From Taeniopygia guttata (taxonomy: Eukaryota > Chordata > Aves > Passeriformes > Estrildidae), in the NCBI RefSeq assembly GCF_048771995.1, contig NC_133027.1:57535501-57599500 (forward strand): 64,000 nucleotides of DNA, written 5' to 3'. The notes below the pieces were generated by a model. That model saw only the letters and a program-made list of their open reading frames with translations. It was not told the DNA's origin and did not search any database. Shown in pieces: positions 40,275 through 54,267 of this stretch. The translations under genes were made by a program, and so were the position numbers. Position 1 is the stretch's first letter, and each line of letters opens with the position of its first letter.

Positions 40275-40290
40275 CAGTGCCATCTACTGA
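40275..40290 (-). promoter_or_regulatory. CTCF-like motif, reverse orientation
   Basis: On the minus strand TCAGTAGATGGCACTG, continuing CA, follows the frequent CTCF form CCAGTAGATGGCACTGCA with one mismatch in the core. It lies just left of the A-rich tract at 40305. Motif-level evidence only. Confidence 0.4.
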
Positions 40291-40304
40291 TTCCTTCCTT
40301 TAAC

Positions 40305-40394
40305 AAAAAAAAAAAAAAAAAAAAAAGAAAAAAAAACGAAAAAAAGAAAACCACACTAAATTATACCTTCATGTTAAAGGGAAAAAAAAAAAAA
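40305..40394 (+). repeat. A-rich low-complexity tract
   Basis: A 22-A run is followed by A runs broken by G and C and a second A run at 40382-40394. It may derive from a mutated homopolymer expansion. Confidence 0.93.
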
Positions 40395-41469
40395 CAAACA
40401 CAAAAAACAAACTAAATTACCCCTCCTGGTAGGGCAGGTGTAATCAGCAGCTGCTGCACCGAATGACAGCTGTCCTGATTCTTACCATGAGCTTTGCAGC
40501 ACTGCAGCTTACCTGTCACAACTACTGATAGTTAACTACAGCTAAACCCAAAATATTTATTTCACAGGTGAGAAAAACCACAAAAACAGTAGGGAAACTT
40601 TTTTTAGAAAAGAAAATAAACCCAGAATGTCTCATCACAGAGGACTTCATGAAATACAGGGATCTCTGGATGCTGGCAGTTTCTCTAAATCTGATTTAAC
40701 CCCATCCTGTGAGTTGAGGTTCAGGTTCAGATGCCTTCCAGAAGCCACACATTCCCATGAGCTAAGTGCTGGGCTACATGCCGGGAAATTCCACATATTT
40801 CATTTCTGCTCCCATTTGGCCTGAAGACACCCATCCCTTTGTATTGCTGTGGAGCTGCCCTTGGCCAGGAGACAGCTGCAGGCTGCACAAAAAGGTGGGG
40901 AATGGGATGCAGCTTCATGGTCGTGACTTTGGCAGGTGACCACCACAGCAGGTGCTATATGGGACTGCCATCCCTCACCAGCAAATCTATGTTTCATCTT
41001 CCTTATTCCTGACTGAGAGGAAGATGAGTGAGAGGAAGACCAGACAACAAGCCTGGGATTTAGAAGTGCCAAATACACCTCATAGCTTCCCACAGATGGG
41101 TTTTTTCCATATTCTTTCAGTGAGAAAGAGCAATTCATAATGCAAAACCAAAGATAAACTTTTGCACATGTTTGATTAAACAAATTTTTATGCACTGGTG
41201 CAGCAGTTACCTTTTCCCAAAGATAACATATTTTTTTCCTTAAACTCAAAATACTTTCCTGAATACTATAGTTTGCATATTAGGCTATAACAACACCATG
41301 AACATACATAGTCTGAGATGGTGCATTAAAAACAGTGGTGAGCAAGCTTCTAGAATAGTAGAAGAGCAGACCCTGAGAGCTTTAATAGTTCAAAGACGAT
41401 CTACATTTCCCACTAACATGTAATTTTACATGGCACATGGGAAATAGTACTTTTGCCCTGTTCTGTCCT
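40395..41469. other. Intergenic, nothing recognised
   Basis: Single-copy sequence. The minus-strand open frame 40800-41249 has no recognisable protein features. Confidence 0.7.
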
Positions 41470-41745
41470 GGCAAGCTCTCACTTGGATACTATACCCAGG
41501 ATTTGGTGCCACTTTCATGATGTGTGTGAAGAGATTCAGTGGAAAGCAGTGAACAATGAGAGATCTGGAAAGCATAGCATAGAAGGAAAGCTTGCATGAG
41601 GTAATATCACCTAAAAAATATATTTAAAAGCTACTGAAAAGAGAAATAATAAAATTTTCCTGCCCATCACAGATAGGAGGAAGGTGTAATGACCTTCATT
41701 CACAGTTAGGAGAATTCAGGTTGCATGCTAGCAAAAAGCACTTGA
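41470..41745 (+). mobile_element. Very old CR1 relic (3' end of ORF2 into 3' UTR)
   Basis: Plus-strand segments resemble the C-terminal CR1 ORF2 region: TTGGATACTATACCCAGGAT with TTGGTGCC (protein-level LEYCxQFWxP), then GAGATCTGGAAAGCATAGCA and GAAGGAAAGCTTG. After a poorly matching stretch follow GTGTAATGACCTTCATT and CAGTTAGGAGAATTCAGGTT, which resemble the segment of CR1 that precedes its 3' UTR. Similarity is weak and patchy, consistent with an insertion far older than the other copies. Confidence 0.5.
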
Positions 41746-44700
41746 GCAGCAGAGGTAGAGATAGGAGAAAAGGGTGCCTGAGAGGCTGTGTACTCCCTTC
41801 AACCTCCTTACTAACAAATTTAATAGAAATACAGGTATAATTACTCTGGCCACAGGCACAGCCTAGACAAGTTCATGAGGTTCTTCAAACCTTTCTTGCT
41901 CCATGAACCTCTGATGTTAAAATTCTAGCCTAGGGGAAAAAAAATGAGCTTCCTTCCAACCATTAATGCAGGGTCAAAATACAAGTACAGCCTGATTCCA
42001 CACATACTGGTGTAAATCAGGAGGTACTAAACTAGGGGCATTGGAATTACACTGCTATAAAGCCCAAAAAGATGGCCTTTAAGGTCATTAAGCTAGTGGA
42101 TTTTACTGTAACAAAAGGCAATTTCTAGATATTTTTTGTACATATTCTAGTTTCTTTGTTGTGTTCTATTCTGGGTTTTATAGCCATAATGATATGATCA
42201 CCTCATTGGCATGGTATCTAAGTAGTGTAACAAGTGAAAAAAATATTAGCCAGGAGAAAGATAAGTTGATTTGATGCCCCTGCACCATATTTTAAACCCA
42301 CAAATAGAAGAATGGAGTTGAATAGATTATTTTTATTAAACTCTACATAGTAAACCACTTTCTCTGCCATCTGTGGCTAACAGGTTCACACAACTTTCTT
42401 TTTTAAACTGGCTAATTTTGTACAGGAAAAGTGTTAATTAAAAAGTAAACCAAAGGGCTTAGCTAAGTCTTCTGTTTTCTCTGTTTACCAGTTGCTCCTC
42501 TGTAACAGAGAGATCATAGTTTTCTCACCCCAGACATCTGCTATATGATTCATTAAGATTTGTAGGGTGGTTTGCATATTCCCAAGTTATTAAAATAGAT
42601 CACAGCAGATAGTCCAAACACTACATTAGAAATTAATTTCCTTTTACTGGACTTTCAACAGAATGCAGAAAATGACTGGAAGATCTGTGGTTTTTCTTCC
42701 GAGATGTACAGTCAGCCAGTGTGACTGCCCATGCTGAGCCCAGAAAATAAATCTCTCAGCAGCCTCAGTAGGAATGGGATCAGTGAATAATTTCCCCATT
42801 TTTTCTACAGGAAGCCTGAGATCTTGCTGATACAGTGAGCACCCTCCAAGAAGTACCTCTATTTCTGCATTTGCATCTTCTCCCAGTGGATTTCCCTTAC
42901 GAGTATCTCCCAAGAATCTGGTCTGCCCCTTTGTACATGGATAGACAGCTTTTATTACACACAGGAGTATCTTCCTATTTAGTGTGGAGGGTGAGCAGTC
43001 AGTTTGGTTTTGAGGTAATTTACTTATTGACAAGGATCAGCCTAATATCACGTATTGCTGGGTGGAAATATGTTCTCTTTGGGGTAAAGGGGATGCACAG
43101 TCTGCCTGGCTGCATGAAGAGCATCATCTCTTGTAGTTGTGATAATATTTAACTGCCCATGTGTGGACACTCTTATGCTAGGAGTAACAAGTGCAATTTC
43201 ATGTTTAATCCACTTCTGAAGATAAATGCTGAGTGTGAGTAAACTAAGCAGGAAGAAGACACTCATATGCCAGGAGCTGATAAAGCAAAGTTTATTGGAC
43301 TTAGCACAAAGACAAAGCAAGACATCCTGAAGTTGTGGATATCAAAAGCCGAGGTTCCAGGCATGAACAAATAACCTTAAAACCTTTGACCACACATAAG
43401 TAACCTGCAAACCAGGTATTTGGAAGTGTGAGGCAATGGCCACTAACTTACCAAGGGCATCTGGGTCAAAGTGTCCTCACTTTCAACTCTTGATGCCATT
43501 GACCCTAGACAGTTTGATTTGTCATGGGTTTACTTCCCCATAGCTGAGAGGGTACCAAGCAAGGACAGCTTCCACTGAACAGTACAGCAATGCTCTTGCT
43601 TCAGCAGTGCAATATCTTTGCTGTTTCTCATACTATTTGTTAATTGTGTCCTATAGTTTTGTTCCAGCAAAGCTTCTTAGTTTCCACTGTTTCAAAATAC
43701 AGTTCTGAAGTAAGGAAGCCTTAACTTTGAATGCCAGATTATGATTTTCATTATTCATTGCCACAACAGACTATTAAAGAGGCATCTCCACCCAGCTAAA
43801 TGCAAGATTTTGTCTCCAGGCATAATAATATCTCTGGGAGCTGTTCAGCTCTAGTAAGTATTTAAACATATATTTAAATTTAAGAATGCAAGTTGTCCCC
43901 TGACAACAGTCAGAATTCTGTTTAAAAGTAAATCACAGACTTTGTTTTCTTTTACTCAATACAGCATAGTTGCTATGGCAATAATCAGTAGCAGAGCACT
44001 TGTGGTGAAAGGCAGAATGTTTTGATTGTCGTGTGAAGATTCACACCTCCAGAATTCAATTCTTTTACTAGCTGCTGCTGTTCCTCCTGCTGGCTCAACA
44101 GACTGCAGTGAGTCTTTATTAGCTCTGATAAGCAGCACCAAGACAGTAATTGTCCCACTTGCTCTGGAAAGATAACTTACCACTGAAGAATTAACAAGGC
44201 CTTCACTCCCTGTACAAACACCCCAAAGATGATACTACAGAACAGGTGTTTAATGTACAACATTCTTCCTTTTCCTTGGAAAGGAAAGCTTTTAATTCAC
44301 TTCCTCTATAAAGAACACCTGATGGACTCTATTACGCAAATGTTAATCACGATCAAAGCACTTCTAAGAAGGGATATCCAATCCCTGATCATAAATCTGT
44401 AGTCTCCTTGTGTGTGCACAGTATGTATTCAATCTTTATCAGAGTTTTATGGAGCAAAGAACAAATATAGTACCAAGTTGTCCACCAAGAACAGAAGAAC
44501 ATCCCCAACTAGTCAGACGGAAAAATAGATATGTGGGAAAGAATAAATGAAAAAATATCAAAGCAGAGAGATTAGCAAGACAGAAGTTGCTGTTTAGCCT
44601 TAAGGTCACAGGCAAGATCATAACAATTTTTGAAACTATTTGCTATGTTGAAGAACCTGAGACCTTTTAAACTACCTTGCTTTTATAAGGTGCTCTCAAG

Positions 44701-47700
44701 GCTGAGCTAATTTTTGGGAATTTTAGGAGGAAAACTTAGTTCCCCAACAGTGTCCTCATGACTCAGTTGAAGCACAGTTGGACTTTTGCAACTTTCAGAT
44801 ATTCCTTCCTCCCTTTCAGTGATATAAAAAAGTCAGATGTCCTTCCTTGAGGTCACTGTAGGATAATTAAGGATCCAGTGTCTTGCTACCACCTGCCACA
44901 AAGGCTCATGGTCTTTAAATGCAATCTGAATACAAGCTGCTACAAAAGACAACATCCCCACAAATAGTGAGGTCCCAAGGGTGTCCTGGGATTAAGGAGG
45001 CTCTGATGCTCTGTTTCAAAGGTAAAGCACACACAACATCCCTGAAATTCAACGCAAATGCTTCTCTGATAGCAAGAAATGCACACTAAGCCTTTGAGAT
45101 TATAGCTGTAAAAAAAAAAGGTGGGTACTTTCCTAGCATGTTCCTAGGGAATCTGTATTTATTCTGACAGTTGTCATGTAAAAGGATGGTCACATGTCAA
45201 TACAGGAAAGTAAATAAGTAAAAAGACTGAGGAGTGTTAGTAAAAGCTACTTCACAGTGGATCTGAAAAGCCACTTTATCTCTGCTTAACTCAGCTGGCT
45301 CTGAAATGGGAACACATCAGTGGAAAACTTTTTTGCCTCTGCTACCTATTTTTGGACTTGTCAAAAACATAGCACCTAGATTTTTCCAGTTTTCAGCTGA
45401 TAAAATGCTTGTTGCTTTTCCCTATATACTTTCATACTGATAAGCTTTTTCATACACAGTAACTGAGCTTACCTTACCTCAGTTAAACTCTGGTTTATAA
45501 AGCCTGATATCTATGGTCCATTTAATAATGTTAGAGTCAGGTCTTACACAACTGTAAATGTCTGACACCTTCCATTTACACACTACACCAGTTTTAAGTC
45601 TCAGCATAGAAAGTGCAAGCTGAAAAAAACCCCAACAGAATCTGCTGCTAGAAGTGGCTGGACCTTTCCATAGGCATAGGTTGACATACATTTCATGCAA
45701 ATATCAAAAAATTTGTTATTTCAAAGTATACCACATCTGGATCTGGTCTAGTACCTGAACCTGAAGCCTTAGGTACATGGGTTCCTCACAGGAAAAACTT
45801 TCCTGCTAACTTTTTAGTGCTTTGTCCTTTTGCTGTACTGTACTTCAAACTTGCAGAGGCAAAGGTAAAGTAGATAAGAAAAACATCACTGTAAAAAGAT
45901 GAGCACAAAGGAATTTTTTAATAATCAGAACAGAATTTAATTTTTCGAAGTTGGTGATCTTCAGTAACTAATCAAAAAAAAATCTTACTTATGATTTTAA
46001 AATATTTTTGAAGTCTTTCACTGCCTTTAACACTGGACACTGACTCCAGTGATAAAGACAAATAAGCTTTGAGATGGAAACCAATATCTTCTGCTTGTCT
46101 AGAGAAATACCTGTGAACTACTTGCTGGGAAATCATCTCTGACAGGCACATAGGAAAGCCTTGTGAAAATGTTCTTCACAAACTCAAAAGTAGAGAGGCC
46201 CTCCAGCCATACACCTTCTACAGTTTGAAATGAGTATATATGACCCAGTATGAGAACTTGGTGTTCCTTTTGTTTAAACATTAATCAGCTTTTGCAGAAA
46301 TAGAAGAGCAGTTTCATTCACTTCTTTTCAATTTATATAAATATTAGATTTCTAAATACATAAAAAATCTCTTTGCACTTCTAAAATTCAAATTACTACA
46401 AACCTGAAATGTAACTTCATACAATACTTAGGGAAAAAAAAAAAACACATAACCAAAGCAGGAGGGAAAGAACTGAGACTATTTTCCTAATATATTTGTT
46501 CAGTCAGGTAAGTTTTCTACAGCTATCAGCAAATTTCCTTCAAGAACATTTCATTTGCAGTTCATCGCTATTAAAATGCCCCTAAACTTAGTCCTCCTTG
46601 CTACGTATTTGCACAGAAGCTTACAACTGTCAGAATTTAGTCTTGCTCAAGCAAAAAAATACAGCACCACCACTCCCTGCAAATTTTTATTTTCATAAAA
46701 TTTTTGTTGTGTTCAAGCTAAGAGATATAAAACCATCTTAATCTTGCAGACCAAGTCAAACCATTCCTCCAGTAAAGAGCCACCAGGCAGCAAGGAAAAT
46801 TCCTTTCTTGGCTCAGAAGTTTGTGAATGCTGAGAAGGAGAGAAGACCTCTGCGGGTAGGGGTAGTTCTTCAGCCTCCTCCCATCCCATACAAATCAATC
46901 AGCAGGACAGCTCTACACACCCTTCAGGACTGGTTTATATTTAGAAATTAATAAAGAATAAAAAATAGCAAATCATACACCCACTCTGCTTTGGGGAAAC
47001 AAATGTGCTAATCAACGGAAGATATAAATAATCGCACGATGACACCATGAAACGCCTCATCCGGTGGCTTCAGTGCAAGCCGCTGTCCAGGGGCCAGCAG
47101 AGCTGCTGGATGTATTCCATTAGTCTCTTTCTCAAAGAGATGGATTTCTTTTTTTGGGAACAAGCCCAGTTCACCGAGGAGTCATTTTTTCCCCCATCAG
47201 CTGAGATCAGTCAGCAGTAACTCATCACTTCTCATCCAGCCCGTGCTCTGCACTTGTAGCTGAGACTTTCCAGCTACGATCCTACAGCTGGCCTGCAGGA
47301 AACACCCCCGAACTCCCTATTCATAGGCTGGGAAGGGCAGAGGAAGGAGAGAGCAGGCAATCAGATACAGAGAGATAGGGAAAGTGTGACCTTCCTTTCC
47401 CTCCACAGTGACACCATTTTCTCCCTCAGCTTTAACCTTTTAAAAACATTCAAGAAGCCATGTGAAAACTCACAACCTCAATACAATCTAGACATAATAA
47501 CTCCAAATTTTTAGATGCAAAAGAATATCCGTAGTGCTATGATCTATAGATACTCGGCCAGAGAAGGTGAATGTGACCAACAGCTCCATGGAAGAGCCAT
47601 TCTGGGTTATTATTCTACCAGTTACAGGCACTTCTATTAAAAACTGGTTTCATGTTTCATTAAATAAATTTTACGTGTTGTCCTGAGAGCAAGAAAACAG

Positions 47701-48504
47701 GAGTTTTGAGTACCTAGCTCTCCCACAGTCTGCCTTTAGGGAATGTATGAAAAATAAATCTTTATCAGGGACTTCCATGCCCCCTCCCTGCCAGTGAGGT
47801 TGGCATGAGGCAGAAGTCATAATGCTTCTAGACACTCATGTGAAAGGACTGAGAAGCCTGGAACATTCAGGTGCTAAATGCACTGAGGATGCCAAGTTTA
47901 TATGATGGCTAAGCAGGGGCCCAGGAAATTGCAACAAAAGTTACTTGATGTCTTGCCTTGGCTATCCAAAGCTGGCTCGGTCAGTCTACTCAGCTTCACA
48001 AGAACTTGCAGGCATGTGACTGGAGGTGTACAGGAACAGAAGAGCAAAATAATGTGATGGGCTTATAGGAGGGAACTGAGATTTTTACTGCTTTCCAGCT
48101 GCCTTACAAGAAAAGAGTGCTCAAACGGCAGGCTTGTGCTCTCAGGGTGGTCCACAGCAGGGTGTAAAATTGTTGGGAAGTTTATTTACATGCTCAGTCA
48201 TTCCCTCTGACCTCTAATAAGAGAAAAAACAGCATGAAATGAGGCTCCAGCTACTGTGAGGAATTGCCAGATAATGAGATTTATGGAAGAGTAAACATGT
48301 TTATACACATCCCTCAGCAGTTAACCGCTTTATCGAGCAAAAGACACGCTGCCACTTAAAGGGTTAAAGCAGATTCATAATTAGAAGGGAGACTGCAAGA
48401 CCCTGGTGCAATCCTGCTGTGCAGGACAAGGAGGAGGGTGGTGACTGTGTACACACACCTTCTTCTGCTCGGAGCAACAATATTTTTATTCACTTTCCAG
48501 ATAA
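41746..48504. other. Intergenic, nothing recognised
   Basis: AT-rich single-copy DNA with short A runs (45111, 46434). A modestly GC-richer patch at about 47040-47320 could be a regulatory element, but nothing in it identifies a function. Confidence 0.7.
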
Positions 48505-48655
48505 CAGAATCAAAGTATCATAGAGCAGTTTGGATTGGAAGGGACTTTTAAAGGTCATCTAGTCCAAGCCCCCTGTCATGAGCAGGGATACCTGCATTTA
48601 GATCAGGTTGCTCAGAACCCCTTTCAACTTGGCCTTGAAAGCTCCCAGGGACTTT
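48505..48655 (-). mobile_element. CR1 3' end fragment
   Basis: The plus strand reads ACAGAATCAAAGTATCATAGAG, then TTGGATTGGAAGGGAC, GGTCATCTAGTCCAAGCCCC and GGTTGCTCAGAACCCC. This is the inverted terminal part of a CR1 3' UTR, with its octamer-type 3' tail at the left. Only about 150 bp are retained, a strong 5' truncation. Confidence 0.9.
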
Positions 48656-49790
48656 AGAGCAGCTATAAATTGCAGAGCTTTTTGTTAGCTGGGCTGTCAC
48701 TGCAGTCCTGATTCAAGTTAGTGCAGTAGCTCAAAGCCTGTGCTGCCCAGTGCCTTTTTGAGGAGCAGCACAAAGGGAATGGGTTTGATCCCAGCCTTGG
48801 CATTAACCTGGCTGCCAGCACCTTTGCTGGTAGTTTCTGGGCACACAGAATTTTTCTTAGTCCTAGCAGGACAGAGATGAGGCACTACTGCAGAAGACAC
48901 TGCTTGGTCTGCCTCCATTTGGGGAGGAGTGAATGTCTGTCTCTTGGGCTGGAAATTCTACCAGCATTTCTCCGTATTTTACCTATGGTTTTCTCAGAAT
49001 TAGGGGTGGTGGAGGAAACAACTCTAAATAATGACTACAATGCAAACATTTTACAGTAGAAAATGCACCACCCTAAAAGTGGCACAGAGCCATCATTTTA
49101 AATTACACAGGGCAAGAGCAATGCCCCTTTGGAAAGTGTCATTTCAAGGTAATGAGGATGTTGAGGAAAGACTGCGTGACCCTGCCCATATTTATTCTTC
49201 CGAATAGGTGGGGATGTGTCACAAATCACTGTTACCAACCCGAGCCACTCCTCATTCCCGCATGGCAAGCTCTGCCTTGCCACCAAAGGACAAAGCACGG
49301 CCACCACCATAACTATTTCGTAGGAGCAGTTCACAGCCAGTTTATCACTGTGAACCTGCAGCGGGGAGCCAACAGCGCCAAAAGACAGAAATAGCAGCAC
49401 TCCCTTTATCACCCAGGGTTTCACAATGCACAACGCTGTGCCAAAAGGTCCATGGATAGGGTGGGGAGATTCCCCTCACCTTTGCCCGGGGCTCATCACT
49501 TAGTCTTGATTTTTACAAGAACTGTAAGAAAAGGTTTCTCATTTCCAGGTGTGGCAACATGACCCTCACCTCTCAGTTCAGGATGTGGTCTTTACAAAGA
49601 CTGGACTGCACGAGATGCATCCTGAGGAAAGGGTGCAGAGCTGCTCTGCGTGACTGCTGCCTGAGACCATGAGCTGAATTAAACTTCTGGAAGGAAAGAG
49701 GGGAAGCAAGACTGCCCCTGATCTGAGATATACAGCCACCTTTAAACAGTACTTTGGTCGCACAGTCTGACTGTCTTTTTACCATTGCAG

Positions 49791-49954
49791 CATCCCACTC
49801 AGGGAGAATTGCTGCTCTAAGTGGAAAGTTAAGAGCTGATGGAGCTGAGCTTGGCCAAACTTCCTATTGCGATGGCCAGAAGCCAAGTATTGAGAATGGG
49901 CTGAGTCCCCCCAGCTCTGCAGGTTACCCATCCAGAGCAAAACTGTCCTTGAAG
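49791..49954 (+). ncRNA. Possible exon of a plus-strand transcript
   Basis: The acceptor CTTTTTACCATTGCAG ends near 49790 and the donor CTTGAAG|GTAAAAA follows 49954. The intervening 164 bp are open in one frame but match no family I know. Support is weaker than for the segment at 38194. Confidence 0.15.
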
Positions 49955-52900
49955 GTAAAAAGGCACACATGGATGTTGGAAGAACAAAATGCTGCACTCA
50001 GCATCGTTCCTGGGAATAGAGAGCACTTTCCTCATTCACATTTTTCCATCAACAATGTATCTGTCTCCCGTACGAAGAAATAAGAGTTATTACCATTCTG
50101 ATGTTTCAGATACCAAGTGTTCTGCATGGAGAACTACAGGACCACAAATCATATCTATTTAAAGCACAATAAATTGTTCAGGGCCACATAAAATAAAACC
50201 AAACCAAATTTCCCATGAGTTTCATCTGTGAAACCCCAGGAAACTTCCACTTTAGTTAAGAACTAAACAACCCTGATTTGGCACACCTAATGCACCTGCT
50301 GCTCTGATCATGCAGGGCTTAGCACATGCACAATCACTACTTTGAGTGTTCACATTTCTTAAATTTAACTCAGAGGTTAGCTAAGTAACCACATGTGGAA
50401 AGGGAAAGAGTGCTGTGAATTAATCATAAAAATTACCTGACTTAGCTTCAAAGAACAGAGCTCTTTCAAGAGCACTCAAAATCTAACAGCATCCCATGAC
50501 AACTCCATGGAGTACAACTCCAGCCCTTAATGGCTGTTTCCTAAAACTAAAATAAATTAAGCTCTGATATTATTTCATGGCAGTGAAATCCAAAAGAAAA
50601 CTGTGTATTGCTCAGAATATTGCTATAGATTTTTTATTTTCCTGCACACAGATGAGTGTCAACAGTTGCTTTTTCTTTATCTACATGATTTGAATGATCT
50701 CAAAGGTAAAAGCCAACACCCCTATAAAAGTTATTTAATTTTCTGAGCTTCACCCAAGTCCAGTCCTCACTTATAGTCTGCTTCTTTACATCTGCTGTTA
50801 CTTTTAGTATCTTTATTCTTTAGAGGTATAAAAATTGATTTACAAGATTCATCGACAGTGAAGCAAGAACTAACCTGAATTACTGACTTCCCAGTGCTGC
50901 ACACTGAAATCTTTCATTCTTTCTACCTCAGCTCTGCTCTAACTCATCCCTACCAGACATCCAGCAGCCAGAGTACACACCAGCTGACACCTTTTTCCTT
51001 GAGTTCCAGCAGTCAGTTTTCCAGGATGCCTGAAGACAACGTAAATCATATTACTACCAAAGAAAGGAATAAGCAAGACAATTTCAGCCAGGAATATTCT
51101 GCCTCTCCCGTACAAAGCAACTTCCTTCTCTGCTGAGATTAGTCAAACTGTTCAGAACATGACTGCATAAGGGAAAAACTACCCTCAATTCACTTTGAAG
51201 AAATGTCTTGCAGGCATTACAGTATAGTCTGTCCTTAAATATCCTCAGCAGCAAGAAGAAAAATGCTTCACATTTCCAGATGTAAGATGTGCAAAGAAGG
51301 TTAATTAACTAAAGTTCATATACTGCTTTGAAAGTGGAAAGACCTTCAAAGGAAGTGTTAAGAACAGATAACCAGAATCCATCTTTTCCAACCTCATAAA
51401 AAGCAGATCAATGCTGCATAGAGCACATACAACAGAGAAATTGTCCATTTGTAGGATTATTCATCTAAGTTTTCTTAGGGCCTAAGGAGTTGCTTCAAAA
51501 CTGGTATTTCCCAGCTGTCTCTCAGTCAGAGTTGGGATTTCACTACCTATTTTTGACAGGTAACCCAAATGGGACATTGGAGTCAATATGGCTGGAACAT
51601 TACAACATTTTCTTCAGTATTCAGGGCTCATAGTTTTGATGTTTAAAAAGCAGATATCTGACAGCTCCCTCAAAAAGTAATTTTTTCTGTATCTGTCCAA
51701 ATACATAACAGCCCAGCTGAAAATGCTGTTTCTGTTGCACAGTATGCCCATTAAATAATTCATGTCACTGACTAACACTGGTGAGAAGTGGTATGTAGCA
51801 GCAAAACAACAAGTGAATCTGAGTACATGACAGCACATTTCTAAATATTAATTAGGAAGGAATGAATGAGCATATTTAAAAATCAAACTGAAATGTACCT
51901 CTTGCTGTATTTTGTCCTTATCATCCTTACATCCAAACTGCATGAACTGCAATATCTTAGCCAAACCTCAGGACGAACAATGGGAGGAATTTCCTCCCCC
52001 AGTGGTGAACAGCTACATCTCTCAGGCAAAGAAGCACAAATTGCTTTGGTAAACCATGTTCTAATTCCACTGTGGAAAAGAGGCATTAATCAGACCCTGA
52101 GAAGAAAAGTGAGTCTTAGGCAGGATGACAGCAAAACCAGAAGCAAACCAATGTCAAAGGTAGACATTGATTTGTATCAGCTGAGAGGAATGTGACCTCC
52201 TGCAAACCCTTGTTCTCAAAATAAGGTAGTTTTATTATTTGGATGAGTGGATGGTGTTAAGCACTACAAATACATAGCATATTGTCCTATAGAGAGCTCA
52301 GGAATCTAAAAATCTTGTTTGCTTTCAGGCAGCTCATGGAAAGAAACTGAACAAGGACAGAGTGACAAACTGAATCTCAGACCAGAGTGAGATTTTATTT
52401 GGAAGTACTTAGATCACTACCTCAGCTTGCCCTTCTAACTGAAGCACCACACTATGGAAACTGCATATCTGAACAGTTATGCACATACACACACTTATTT
52501 TTTAAACATAAAGCAAAGGTTTCAAAACATATCACCAACAGAGGAAGCAGCCTGAAGCTCCTTGCAGGGGTCAACTGATTAGAAGAATCTCACAGCGCTG
52601 TAACAGCAAATTTCTCTCTGAATCACCAACAAACTCTGGTGCATGTGGCTCTTGCAGGATGCTGGTTTTCACCCCTGTCCCATTTGACTCAAAGCCACAA
52701 AGGCCAGAGATATATTTGACCATCCAAAAAACCTCTCCACACTATGCATTTGAATAGGCAAAATGACAACTCTGGAACAAAATGATTAACTGTAGGAATA
52801 TAATTATGGGTTACAAAAGTATCCTTTCCATCCTCTAAAAGCTTAGTGCAGTTCTGGAAGCAAACCAGCACAGGAAGGAGGCAATTTCCTAATCAAACTT

Positions 52901-53235
52901 TTAAGGTTATCTTATCAAACCTACTCAATATCCTCTACTTGGAAAACTGACTCCAGTGTCTCCTTGGAAAAGAGTGACTAAAATACAGCCATTCAGCAGG
53001 ACTGAAATTACCTTCTTTCAGCTAATATGTACTCATGTGATATTTCACTACATGGATATTTCACCACAAAAATCCCAAAGAGAATCCCAGACAGACATTC
53101 TGCTGTTTCCACCAACAAACATTTTGGCATTAATCCTATTTTCATCAGTGAAACACAGTCAATTCACTGCAGCCAAGTAAGTGTAAACAAATCAGTTTTA
53201 AAAAATTAAGGCAACATTAGGAAATGTTCCTTTTC

Positions 53236-53251
53236 TTTTTTTTTTTTTTTT
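53236..53251 (+). repeat. Poly-T run
   Basis: A homopolymer of sixteen T residues in an AT-rich context. No element is recognised. Confidence 0.93.
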
Positions 53252-54238
53252 AATAAATCAACCCTTGAAAATGCCATTTTACAGCTGCAGAAAATGTGAC
53301 TTTGCCTGACTTTTTAGTTAGGTCAGCCAAACTTGAAGGAAAAGATGAAATCTCTCTGTAACCAAGGATATACTACTACTTTAATAAGCACTATTCCCAA
53401 AGGAAGAGAAAATCCAATTACTAAAATGGTAGCATAATCTTTTCATTATTATTTCAGGAGCTCAGTGTTAATTGGACAAGTTTAGCACCCTGTGAATGAA
53501 TGTGTGTCCTCATTTCACAATAAATAGTCTGTAATTACTTCCATTTCTCTGAAACCAGGAGATGGCTCTCATTACCAATACCCTGGAAGAAGCCTTTTGT
53601 GGGCTTGAGTAATATTACAAACCCCTTCATTAGCATATCTAGGTACCCCACAGAAGCTCTTACACACAGAGAAATGTTCTTATTTCTTCTTTCATGTTAC
53701 TGCACAAAGGCCCCACATACCTATGGGGGAGCTGCACAAGTGCTTTTGCCTCAGCCTCCACTGCAGCCCAGCATCCGTCTGTCACCTCATGTCCCACTGG
53801 GCTCCTGGGACCAGGCACTCCTGCCTTCACTTGAGCCAAGCTACAAGGTCCAGCACACCTTCCCAAAGTACAGGACAAAAACAGAGTAGTAGCATCCAGC
53901 TGAGAAACCTTGGCCTGATCCACCTGAGAAGTCACAACTTCCATCTTCCTCTTTCCACCTCAAACAACTGCCCATCCAGGACCCTTGTGCTCCTTTCTGT
54001 GGGGGCATCTGCATTTTCTAGGATATTATTAAGGACACCTGGTGCCAGAGAGAAATCCTACAAGGCAGGCTGTGCTGTGTTTAATTCATCACCCACCAGA
54101 GAACACACCTGTCAGGTGTGATCCACCACCTCCTGTGTTTTAAGAGACAAAACTTGATCTTCCACACAGAAGCCCAGGAGTGTGCATCTGCTCCTCTGGA
54201 CTCATCAGTGACCCCTGCAATTGCTTTCTTGCACATGA

Positions 54239-54267
54239 ACACACACACGCACACACACACACACACA
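54239..54267 (+). repeat. (AC)n microsatellite, one interruption
   Basis: About fourteen AC units with a single G replacing A at 54249. Likely polymorphic in length. Confidence 0.95.
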
